DNA of 64,000 bases from Streptomyces mobaraensis NBRC 13819 = DSM 40847 (GTDB lineage Bacteria > Actinomycetota > Actinomycetes > Streptomycetales > Streptomycetaceae): NCBI RefSeq assembly GCF_017916255.1, contig NZ_CP072827.1:2480001-2544000 (forward strand). The letters run 5' to 3'. Position 1 is the stretch's first letter, and every line of letters starts with the position of its first letter. Positions 9,240-16,263 of the stretch are shown here, one piece after another. The notes under the pieces were generated by a model. The model was not told the origin of the DNA and searched no databases. It worked only from the letters and a program-made list of their open reading frames with translations. The translations under genes and the position numbers were made by a program.

Positions 9240-11216
9240 CTAGCGCCGGTGTCCGGGCACGTACGACGTGACGTAGTCACGTCCCGGCGAGCCGACGCCG
9301 GTCACGTCGTCGTAGCCGACGGTCGCCGAGAGCGAGCCGTCGTCGCCCAGGCTGCGCAGCGACACCGTGGTGCCGCCCTTGGCGTCTACGCCGTTGTTGA
9401 AGTCGACGCGGACGTTGCCGATGCCCTGGCCCTTGCCGAGCGGGTGGTCGGTGACGTCGTGGTACGCCGCGGTGCCGTAGCGGTCGTAGATGCCGGGGTT
9501 GGCGAAGCCGATCGGCACGCCGTGCCGGGCCTGCTGGGCCAGCGCCTGCACACCGGCGATCACCGGGGCGGCCAGCGAGGTGCCGCCGATGCGGTACTCG
9601 CCGTACTTCACGGACTTGTCGGGGAAGGTCTGCGTCTGGCCGACCAGGAAGCCGGTGGTGGAGTCGGCGACCGCCGCGATGTCCGGTCCGACGCGCATCG
9701 GCTTGGCCGCGCCGTCGGCCTTGGCGAGCGCGTCGGGGACCACACCGCGCTGGTAGTACGGCTGCTCGAAGATCTTGCTGGTGCCGCCGCCGGCCCCGCC
9801 GGTGAACTCGCCGGGGAAGCCGCTCCAGGTGAGCCCGTCCTTCGACAGCGGCGCCTTGTGGGTGCCCCAGCCGGTCTCCCACAGGTAGCGGTCGCCCTTG
9901 CCGACGGCCAGCGAGGTGCCGCCGACCGAGGTCACCCACGGCGAGTTGGCCGGGGTGTCGACCGTCTTCTCACCGTGCTTGTGGCTGTTGTCGCCGTCGT
10001 CGCCGGACGAGAAGTAGAAGCCGATGCCCTCCACGGCGCCCTGCTGGAAGACGTGGTCGTAGGCGGTGGCGACGTCCGGGGTCTCATGGGTCTCGATGTC
10101 GCTCCAGGAGTTGGAGACGATGTCGGCCAGCCGGTTGTCGACGATCTTGTGCAGCGAGTCGATGAGGTCGTCGTCCTGGCAGGAGGCCCCGGCCACGTAG
10201 ACGATGTCCGACTCGGGGGCCACCGCGTGCACGGCCTCGATGTCGAGGGTCTCCTCGCCGTACCAGCCGGCCGCGTCGCACTCCTCGGGCGAGCCGTGCT
10301 TCCAGTCGGCGGGCAGCACCTGCGAGAACTGGCCCTTGCGGTACGCCTTGTCGCCGTTGCGCTTCGCGTACTGCTCGATGTCCTTGGCGATCGTCGGCGA
10401 GGCGTACGCGTCGGTGATCGCGACCGTGACGCCCTTGCCGGTGAAGTTCTTGGCGCCGTACGCGGCCCGCAGCTGCTTGCCGGTGTAGCCCTTGATCGCG
10501 TACGGGGCGTGGCCGCCGTAGGCCGACGGCAGGCTCTTGTTCACGTTCGAGCCGTAGTACGTCGAGAAGGGGCCGGAGTTGACGAACGCGGAGCTCGGTC
10601 CGGGCAGGGTCTCGTCCCGGTGGGCGCGCCGCGGGGCGTCGTTGAGGCCGACGACGGTGAGGACCGCGCCGTGCAGGGAGGCGGGGACGGTGGCGGTCGA
10701 GGACGGCGCGTGGTACGTCCGGCCGTCCTTGACGTAGTCGTGCAGCCGGGTGCCGAACGCCTTCTGGACCGCCGCGGCGTCACCCGTCACGGTGACGTAG
10801 TGCTCGTTGGTGCCGGTCACCTTGAGGCCCGCGGACTTCAGCCATCCGGTGACCTCGGCTATCTGCCCCTTGGTCGGGCCGAAACGATCCTTCACCTGGC
10901 GGGCCGTCAGGTACTTGCCGTAGGAGGCGGACCGGGGGTCGGAGACCGCCCGGGCGTAGGCGGCAAGCCCCTTGGCGTCCCGGCCGGCGAGGTAGACGCG
11001 GGCGGTGACGGCCTTCTTCGCCGAGGTGGTGCCGCGGTCGGCGGCGGCCGTGGCCCACTCGGGCTTGGTACCGGCCAGCGACTGCCGGGCGGGCGGTCCG
11101 CTGTCGGCGCCGGCGGTGGGCGCGCCGAGCGCCAGCACTCCGGTCACCAAGGGCAGCGCGGCGGCCAGGGCCAGGCCCGCGCGGGCTCCGGAGTGGCGAG
11201 AACGGCGAGATCTCAT
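9240..11216 (-). CDS. Secreted S53 (sedolisin/kumamolisin) serine-carboxyl peptidase
   Basis: 658 residues. A Sec signal peptide (MRSRRSR, hydrophobic core GLALAAALPLVTGVLAL, then GADS) precedes an S53 activation pro-domain (about 60-215) with the family motifs YGKYLTARQVKDRFGP and YHAPSSTATVP. The catalytic domain carries EETLD (Glu and Asp of the ExxxD pair) near residue 320, SSGDDGDN with the oxyanion Asp region, and the nucleophile in GGTSLAAP near residue 545. The C-terminal calcium loop is YDDVTGVGSPGRDY. These enzymes self-activate and cleave proteins at acidic pH outside the cell. The start at 11216 has AGGGGG five bases upstream. It is transcribed toward leuS but probably separately. 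Confidence 0.93.
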   Translation of the reverse strand: MRSRRSRHSGARAGLALAAALPLVTGVLALGAPTAGADSGPPARQSLAGTKPEWATAAADRGTTSAKKAVTARVYLAGRDAKGLAAYARAVSDPRSASYGKYLTARQVKDRFGPTKGQIAEVTGWLKSAGLKVTGTNEHYVTVTGDAAAVQKAFGTRLHDYVKDGRTYHAPSSTATVPASLHGAVLTVVGLNDAPRRAHRDETLPGPSSAFVNSGPFSTYYGSNVNKSLPSAYGGHAPYAIKGYTGKQLRAAYGAKNFTGKGVTVAITDAYASPTIAKDIEQYAKRNGDKAYRKGQFSQVLPADWKHGSPEECDAAGWYGEETLDIEAVHAVAPESDIVYVAGASCQDDDLIDSLHKIVDNRLADIVSNSWSDIETHETPDVATAYDHVFQQGAVEGIGFYFSSGDDGDNSHKHGEKTVDTPANSPWVTSVGGTSLAVGKGDRYLWETGWGTHKAPLSKDGLTWSGFPGEFTGGAGGGTSKIFEQPYYQRGVVPDALAKADGAAKPMRVGPDIAAVADSTTGFLVGQTQTFPDKSVKYGEYRIGGTSLAAPVIAGVQALAQQARHGVPIGFANPGIYDRYGTAAYHDVTDHPLGKGQGIGNVRVDFNNGVDAKGGTTVSLRSLGDDGSLSATVGYDDVTGVGSPGRDYVTSYVPGHRR

Positions 11217-11421
11217 AAAACCCCCTGCGATGCGATGAGTCGCGTGCGGTCATGTGTGACGGCCGCGTCGGAAGCGGCACGCACACGGCACGTCACTCTT
11301 TCGACGAACGGTTCATGCAGGGGACATGTGTTCGCCAACAAGCGGGCAAGGAAGGGTCATGAACATGCAAGAAGCGTGCGCGCGCCGGAAGAGGGCCACG
11401 GAAAGGGGATCACGCACAACG

Positions 11422-11452
11422 AAAAGCGGGCCGCCCTTTCGGACGACCCGCT
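11422..11452 (-). terminator. Terminator of the first tRNA-Ala gene
   Basis: Minus strand AGCGGGTCGTCC, GAAA-type loop, GGGCGGCCCGCT, then TTTTCGTT. One internal mismatch; strong stem and short T-run, ten bases past the tRNA 3' end. Confidence 0.75.
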
Positions 11453-11461
11453 CATCTCCTG

Positions 11462-11534
11462 TGGAGCTAAGGAGAATTGAACTCCTGACCTCCTGCATGC
11501 CATGCAGGCGCTCTACCAACTGAGCTATAGCCCC
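11462..11534 (-). tRNA. tRNA-Ala (GGC)
   Basis: 73 nt, full cloverleaf. Acceptor GGGGCTA pairs with TAGCTCC including the G3:U70 wobble that defines tRNA-Ala. The D arm is GCTC...GAGC, anticodon stem CCTGC/GCAGG with loop ATGGCAT (anticodon GGC, reads GCC), and T arm AGGAG-TTCAATT-CTCCT. CCA is not encoded. It is identical to the gene at 14836-14908. Confidence 0.97.
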
Positions 11535-11603
11535 TTGTTCTCTTGTCCGCCGCCCGGGCTTTCCCGCCGTTTCCGGCCGGTTCCCCCTGGCGACATCGAC
11601 TAC

Positions 11604-11632
11604 ATTACACGGACCCCCCTGCCATCTGCCAA
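11604..11632 (-). promoter_or_regulatory. Promoter of the first tRNA-Ala gene
   Basis: TTGGCA, 17-nt spacer, TGTAAT on the minus strand (five of six matches to TATAAT). The expected start point is about 60 nt before the mature tRNA 5' end, leaving a processed leader. Confidence 0.65.
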
Positions 11633-11686
11633 ATCGGTGGTTCCCCTGACCGGTTTCGCCCGATTTGCCCGAGGACTCGGGGGCCC

Positions 11687-11920
11687 TCAGGCGGTCGCGA
11701 ACGAATAGAACCGTTTCAAGGCACAGTGTTCGTCGAGCAGCCGCCCGTAGATCGGCTCCCCCTCGAGCTCACGGTAGGTCTCGATGGGGTCGCCTTTTAT
11801 GATCAGCGCCCGTGCGCACTCGACGCACCAGTACTGGTAGTCGGCGTTGATCGGTTCCATGTCGCGAACGATGGGCGTCCCGCTGCCGCACCAGTCGCAT
11901 TTCCGGCTGTGTGCACCCAT
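11687..11920 (-). CDS. Small zinc-finger-like protein, 77 residues
   Basis: Two Cys pairs (CDWC near residue 8 and CVEC near residue 32) spaced to bind one zinc, then a helical acidic C-terminal half (YRELEGEPIYGRLLDEHC). I recognise no named family; similar small proteins exist in Streptomyces. It starts four nt after the stop of the next upstream gene (11925-12137), so the two form a tight operon, both with metal-binding Cys pairs. Function unknown. Confidence 0.75.
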   Translation of the reverse strand: MGAHSRKCDWCGSGTPIVRDMEPINADYQYWCVECARALIIKGDPIETYRELEGEPIYGRLLDEHCALKRFYSFATA

Positions 11921-11924
11921 TCAC

Positions 11925-12137
11925 TCAGCTCCAGCTGTGGCCGCAGGCCGTGCAGACGTACGAAACACCGCCGTTGTCGCCGAGCACCTGGGCCACCTGA
12001 GCGGATCCACAAGCCGGGCATTGGAGGGCGGTCACTCCGGGGGATCCGGGCATCCCGGTCCCCGGCGATCCGGAGGCTCCGGGAACTGCGGGCACTCCGG
12101 GAAGGGCGTCGGTCGTCGCGAACACGCTCCCCGGCAT
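11925..12137 (-). CDS. Small protein with collagen-like Gly-Pro run and C-terminal zinc ribbon
   Basis: 70 residues from ATG 12137, with a purine-rich GGGAGGGAAG Shine-Dalgarno. The N-terminal half is a low-complexity stretch of G-x-P steps (VPGVPAVPGASGSPG-like). The C-terminal half is a rubredoxin/zinc-ribbon type fold: CPAC, 16 residues, CTAC, then GHSW. Such ribbons bind zinc and often mediate nucleic-acid or protein contacts. It is co-transcribed with the 77-residue protein immediately downstream. No role can be named. Confidence 0.75.
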   Translation of the reverse strand: MPGSVFATTDALPGVPAVPGASGSPGTGMPGSPGVTALQCPACGSAQVAQVLGDNGGVSYVCTACGHSWS

Positions 12138-12205
12138 GTCAGCTTCCCTCCCCTTCACCCCGTCCGCGCCCGGCCGTCCGATTCTGCCACGGGACGGGCG
12201 CCAGG

Positions 12206-13690
12206 TCAGCGCCGCCGACGCGGCAGGACGGTCCCCACCGCGGCCACCGCCGTCCCCGCCAGCGCGAGCGAGGTGACCCACACCCCGTGCGCCGAGGAGA
12301 CCGCCGTCCCGCCGCCGGCCTCGGCGAGGTAGCCGGCGCCGTAGACGGCCACCCCGGTGAGCAGGCCGAGCTGGCTGGTGGTGGTGAGCAGCCCGCTGGC
12401 GTCGGCGGCGTGCTCCGGCCGCACCCCGGCCAGCGTACGGCCCAGCGTCGGGCTGAAGGCCAGGCCGAGCCCGCCACCGCCGCCGAGCAGCACCGCGTAC
12501 AGCCACAGGCCGCCGTCGCCGCCGTCGCGCAGGACCAGCCCGGTGCCCGCGAAGGAGACCGCCGCCAGCAGCAGTCCGGCCGTGGGCAGGGCAGCGTGCC
12601 AACGCTCGGGGAGCCTGCGCCAGTTGAGGCCGACGGCGCCGAAGGCCACCGCCGTGGGCAGGAAGGTCAGCCCGGTGCGCAGCGGCCCGAAGCCGAGCCC
12701 GCTCTGCAGGTGCAGGGAGAGCGACAGGAGGACGCCGGCGTTCATCGCCATGGTCAGCCCGAGCCGCGCCACCGCCCGCGGCACACCCGGCGCCCGCAGC
12801 ACCACCGGGGCGATCAGCGGCGCCCCGCCGCGGCGGGCCAGCCGCGCCTCGTACCCGGCGAAGGCCGCCGCGAGCACGGCGCAGAGCGCGAACGACAGCC
12901 AGGTCCACAGCGGCCAGCCCTGCTCCTCGCCCAGCACCATCGGCACCGTGAAGCACATGACGGCCGCCGCGAGGAGCACCAGGCCCGGCAGGTCGAGCCC
13001 CCGCGCGCGCTCCCCGGCGCGCGGCTCGTCGCGGGGCATCAACCGGACGCCCAGCAGGAGGAGCAGCAGCCCGATCGGCACGTTGACCAGGAAGACCGGC
13101 CGCCAGCTCCAGCCGAACAGGTCCGCGTCGACCAGCAGACCGCCGACGATCATCCCGATCGCCGCGCCGGAGGCGATCACCGCCGAGAACAGGCCCAGCG
13201 CCCGGGCCCGCGCGGGGCCGTCGTACGTGCGCTGGATCAGGCTCAGCACCTGCGGCAGCATCACGGCCGCGCCGGCGCCCTGGACGAACCGGAAGGCGAT
13301 CAGCACCCCGGTGCCGTCGGCCAGTCCGCAGAGCAGCGAGGCCAGGGTGAACAGGGCCAGTCCGGCGAGGAAGACCCGCCGGTGGCCGTGGCGGGCGCCG
13401 AGCCTGGCGCCGGTGATCAGCAGCACCGCGTAGCTGATCGTGTAGCCGGCGACGACCAGTTGCAGCCCGGAACCGGAGGCGTGCAGCTCCGTCCGGATGG
13501 TCGCGGTGGCGACGTTGACGACGAACGAGTCGAGGATCGCCATGAACTGGCCGAGCAGCACGATCAGCAGCAGCCAGCCGGGCCGGCCGGGTCCGCGGGC
13601 GCCGTTGTCAGTGGGGTCCGCTTCACTAAAACCGGGCACTTCACCGGGGCCCGCGGCGGACGTCGTTCGGGGGGACGGGATCGTGGACAT
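12206..13690 (-). CDS. MFS drug:proton antiporter, DHA2 (14-helix) family
   Basis: 494 residues. An N-terminal hydrophilic tail precedes 14 predicted membrane helices. Motif A is GARLGARHGHRR, motif C-like ASGAAIGMIVGGLLVD, and the helix-1 signature LDSFVVNVATATI identifies the DHA2 family (QacA/EmrB type), which exports hydrophobic drugs or endogenous antibiotics using the proton gradient. It is divergently arranged from the regulator at 13803 with about 110 bp between them, the usual layout for a regulator controlling its own efflux pump. Substrate cannot be told from sequence. Confidence 0.92.
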   Translation of the reverse strand: MSTIPSPRTTSAAGPGEVPGFSEADPTDNGARGPGRPGWLLLIVLLGQFMAILDSFVVNVATATIRTELHASGSGLQLVVAGYTISYAVLLITGARLGARHGHRRVFLAGLALFTLASLLCGLADGTGVLIAFRFVQGAGAAVMLPQVLSLIQRTYDGPARARALGLFSAVIASGAAIGMIVGGLLVDADLFGWSWRPVFLVNVPIGLLLLLLGVRLMPRDEPRAGERARGLDLPGLVLLAAAVMCFTVPMVLGEEQGWPLWTWLSFALCAVLAAAFAGYEARLARRGGAPLIAPVVLRAPGVPRAVARLGLTMAMNAGVLLSLSLHLQSGLGFGPLRTGLTFLPTAVAFGAVGLNWRRLPERWHAALPTAGLLLAAVSFAGTGLVLRDGGDGGLWLYAVLLGGGGGLGLAFSPTLGRTLAGVRPEHAADASGLLTTTSQLGLLTGVAVYGAGYLAEAGGGTAVSSAHGVWVTSLALAGTAVAAVGTVLPRRRR

Positions 13691-13802
13691 GCCCTACAGG
13701 CTGTGTTCGGACGAGTACGGGTGGCGAGAGCCCGCCGCCACTATTACCAGCAGCACCTGGCGGCATTCCGGCGCCGCGATGACCATGGGGGACGTGACGA
13801 CG

Positions 13803-14726
13803 ATGGCGACGCTGAACGGACGCAGGCGAACGGAGCTGGCCGCCTTCCTGCGCGGTCGGCGGGCCCGGGTGAGACCGACCGACGTGGGCATCCCCGAGGG
13901 CCTGCGCCGGCGCACCCCCGGCCTCCGGCGCGAGGAGGTGGCGCAGCTCTCCGGGGTCGGCATCACCTGGTACACCTGGCTGGAACAGGGCCGCCCCATC
14001 AACGCCAGCGTGCAGGTGCTGGACGCCATCGCCCGGACGCTGCGCCTGGACGAGACCGAGCGCGAGCACCTCTACCAGCTGGCCGAAGTCCCGTACACGC
14101 CGCGGCGGGTGGCCGACGCGGACGCGGTCGGCCCGGCGGTGCAGGCGGTCGTCGACGCCCTCGACCCGAACCCGGCCGTCGTCTACAACGCCCGCTACGA
14201 CGTCCTGGCCACCAACGCGTCCTACCGCGCCCTGTTCCCGCTGGTGTACCTGACGGCGGACTGGAAGGCCAACGCCCTCTGGCAGCTCTTCACCCGGCCC
14301 GAGTGCTGCAGCCCGTTCGTCGACCGGGAGGAGGAACTGCCGCTGCTGGTGGCCACGTTGCGCGGGGCGTACGGGCGGCACGTCGGCGAGCCGGCGTGGG
14401 AGGAGTTCCTGCGCCTGCTCACCACGGCCAGCGAGGAGTTCCGCCGGCTCTGGGAGGCCGGGGACGTCGTCCCGCCGGGCCGCCGCACCAAGGTCATGCG
14501 GCACGCCTCGGTGGGCGAGCTCCGACTGGTCTCCACCTCGCTCGCGCTGGCGGAGACACCCGAGACGCGCGTGGTGGTCTACACCCCGGACGACGCGGAG
14601 ACCGCCCGCCTCCTGGCCGCGCTGGCCGCCCTGGAGGATCCGCTGGTCGGCTGCCCCGAGCACGGGATGCGGCTGTCGGAGATACGGTCCCGGCTGGCGG
14701 AGAAGGAACCACGGCCGGTGCGGTGA
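13803..14726 (+). CDS. XRE-family regulator with MmyB-type ligand-binding domain
   Basis: 307 residues from ATG 13803. The N-terminal helix-turn-helix (about 10-80) includes FLRGRRARV, RRTPGLRREEVAQLSGVG and WYTWLEQGR. The C-terminal MmyB-like domain (about 100-280) contains NPAVVYNARYDVLATN and ALWQLFTRPECC, and in homologues binds a fatty-acid-like ligand. Start choice is uncertain: in-frame ATGs at 13779 and 13785 and a GTG at 13794 lie just upstream; 13803 gives the conserved N-terminus. It probably represses or activates the divergent DHA2 transporter. Downstream lies the terminator of the second tRNA-Ala on the other strand. Confidence 0.88.
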   Translation: MATLNGRRRTELAAFLRGRRARVRPTDVGIPEGLRRRTPGLRREEVAQLSGVGITWYTWLEQGRPINASVQVLDAIARTLRLDETEREHLYQLAEVPYTPRRVADADAVGPAVQAVVDALDPNPAVVYNARYDVLATNASYRALFPLVYLTADWKANALWQLFTRPECCSPFVDREEELPLLVATLRGAYGRHVGEPAWEEFLRLLTTASEEFRRLWEAGDVVPPGRRTKVMRHASVGELRLVSTSLALAETPETRVVVYTPDDAETARLLAALAALEDPLVGCPEHGMRLSEIRSRLAEKEPRPVR

Positions 14727-14793
14727 CCGCGGCGCCGGTACGAGCCGTCGCGGCGCGGTGGCCTGCACCGCTCCCAGTACCGCCCAAAACGAA

Positions 14794-14826
14794 GATCCCG
14801 CCCGGTCTTGCCGACCGGACGGGATC
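14794..14826 (-). terminator. Terminator of the second tRNA-Ala gene
   Basis: Minus strand GATCCCGTCCGGTC, loop GGCAA, GACCGGGCGGGATC, then TTCGTTTT. A 14-bp stem with one mismatch, directly downstream of the tRNA. It also faces the end of the regulator gene and could serve both. Confidence 0.75.
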
Positions 14827-14835
14827 CCTTTCCTG

Positions 14836-14908
14836 TGGAGCTAAGGAGAATTGAACTCCTGACCTCCTGCATGCCATGCAGGCGCTCTACCAACTGAGCT
14901 ATAGCCCC
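14836..14908 (-). tRNA. tRNA-Ala (GGC), second identical copy
   Basis: Base-for-base identical to the tRNA at 11462-11534, including the G3:U70 pair and GGC anticodon. Its upstream DNA differs, although a TAAAGT -10-like box lies about 55 nt before the 5' end. The terminator is unrelated to that of the first copy, so only the mature gene and a few flanking bases are shared. Confidence 0.97.
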
Positions 14909-15043
14909 GCTGTTCTCGGCTCCCCCGGAGGTTTCCCCCCGCGTTCCCCGCGAACAAGAAGAACTTTAGCCTGCCACCTGCCCGAATGGGAAATCGGGCT
15001 CGGTGGCGGGCCCGCACCCCGGAACAAGAGGTTCCGCGGGGGC

Positions 15044-15700
15044 TCAGTCGTCGTCGCCGAGGACCGGCTCCGGCAGGGTGCCCGCGTTGTGCTCCAGCAG
15101 CCGCCAGCCGCGCGCGCCCTCGCCCAGGACGGACCAGCAGCAGTTGCTGAGGCCGCCCAGCGCCTCCCAGGAGAGCGGGTCCAGCCCGAGCAGCCGCCCG
15201 ATGGTGGTGCGGATGGTGCCGCCGTGGCTGACGACGACGAGCGTGCCGCCGTCCGGCAGTCGGTCGGCGTGCGCCAGGACGACGGGGGCCGCCCGCTCGG
15301 CGACCTCGGTCTCCAGCTCGCCGCCGCCCCGCCGCACGGGCTCCCCGCGCTTCCAGGCCGCGTACTGCTCGCCGAACCGCTCGCTGATCTCCTCGTGCGT
15401 GAGGCCCTGCCAGGCACCGGCGTACGTCTCGCGCAGCCCGGCGTCGTGGGTGATCTCCAGGCCGGTGAGCGCCGCCAGCTCGGCGGCGGTGCCGGCGGCG
15501 CGCCGGAGGTCGGAGGCGACGACGGCGTCCGGCTTCATCGCCGCCAGCAGCCGGGCCGCCCGGCGCGCCTGGGCGACGCCGGTCTCCGTCAGCTCGATGT
15601 CCGTGGTGCCCTGGAAGCGGCGCTCCACGTTCCAGGCCGTCTGGCCGTGCCGCCACAGGACGATGCGGCGGCCGCGGCCGCCTCCCCTGCTGCCGTTCAG
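15044..15700 (-). CDS. Histidine phosphatase family protein (phosphoglycerate-mutase-like), CTG start
   Basis: 218 residues if begun at the CTG at 15700. The catalytic motif LWRHGQTAWN lies at about residues 14-23, so the first ATG/GTG/TTG-type start (GTG 15628) would delete the phospho-accepting His. The frame upstream is closed by a TGA, and CTG is the only plausible initiator between. CTGA overlaps the rsfS stop exactly as ATGA overlaps do, with GGTGAG a few bases upstream. Other signatures are LRETYAGAWQG (acid/base Glu) and VVSHGGTIR. The substrate is not predictable. Identity is firm; the CTG start is inferred. Confidence 0.88.
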   Translation of the reverse strand: MNGSRGGGRGRRIVLWRHGQTAWNVERRFQGTTDIELTETGVAQARRAARLLAAMKPDAVVASDLRRAAGTAAELAALTGLEITHDAGLRETYAGAWQGLTHEEISERFGEQYAAWKRGEPVRRGGGELETEVAERAAPVVLAHADRLPDGGTLVVVSHGGTIRTTIGRLLGLDPLSWEALGGLSNCCWSVLGEGARGWRLLEHNAGTLPEPVLGDDD

Positions 15701-16137
15701 CTCAGCTCACCGTCCAGCCCGTCGGCGGCCTCCTGAGCGCGGGCGTGCTCCGCGGCCTTGCCGCGAGTGGCCACCGCGTCGGCGGGCAGCTCCATCTCGG
15801 GGCAGTCCTTCCACAGCCGCTCCAGGGCGTAGAAGACGCGCTCCTCGCTGTGCTGGACGTGCACGACGATGTCCACGTAGTCCAGGAGCACCCAGCGCGC
15901 GTCCCGGTCGCCCTCGCGCCGGACCGGCTTGGCGCCCAGCTCCTTGAGCAGCCGCTCCTCGATCTCGTCGACGATCGACTTGACCTGGCGGTCGTTGGGG
16001 GCCGAGGCCAGCAGGAAGGCGTCGGTGATCGACAGCACGTCGCTGACGTCGTACGCGACGATGTCGTGCGCGAGCTTGTCGGCGGCAGCCTGGGCGGCGG
16101 CCTGGATGAGCTTCTCGGAGCGGTCCGTGGCGGTCAC
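15697..16137 (-). CDS. rsfS: Ribosomal silencing factor RsfS
   Basis: 146 residues. The RsfS/Iojap domain spans the first 110 residues (KLAHDIVAYDVSDVLSITDAFLLAS, VDEIEERLL, RWVLLDYVDIVVHVQ, YALERLWKD). It binds ribosomal protein L14 and blocks subunit joining when nutrients are short. The C-terminal Ala/Glu tail is not conserved. It sits between the PdtA-like gene and the phosphatase on one strand, and overlaps the phosphatase by four nt, so the two are translationally coupled. Confidence 0.95.
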   Translation of the reverse strand: MTATDRSEKLIQAAAQAAADKLAHDIVAYDVSDVLSITDAFLLASAPNDRQVKSIVDEIEERLLKELGAKPVRREGDRDARWVLLDYVDIVVHVQHSEERVFYALERLWKDCPEMELPADAVATRGKAAEHARAQEAADGLDGELS

Positions 16138-16263
16138 TGGCCATGCTTTCGGTAGAGAGCGGGTACGCCCTCAAGGGTCTCACGACCCGCCGCGGCCCCT
16201 CCCGGGCTTTTCCGCTGTCCCTCGACGCCCCCGGATGCCCCCGCTCCCGGCGCCGGGGGCCGG

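Noticed and set aside
11462..14908. tRNA pair as attL/attR of an integrated element
   Set aside because: No integrase or phage/plasmid gene lies between, and the duplicated sequence is a whole functional tRNA, not a 3' fragment.
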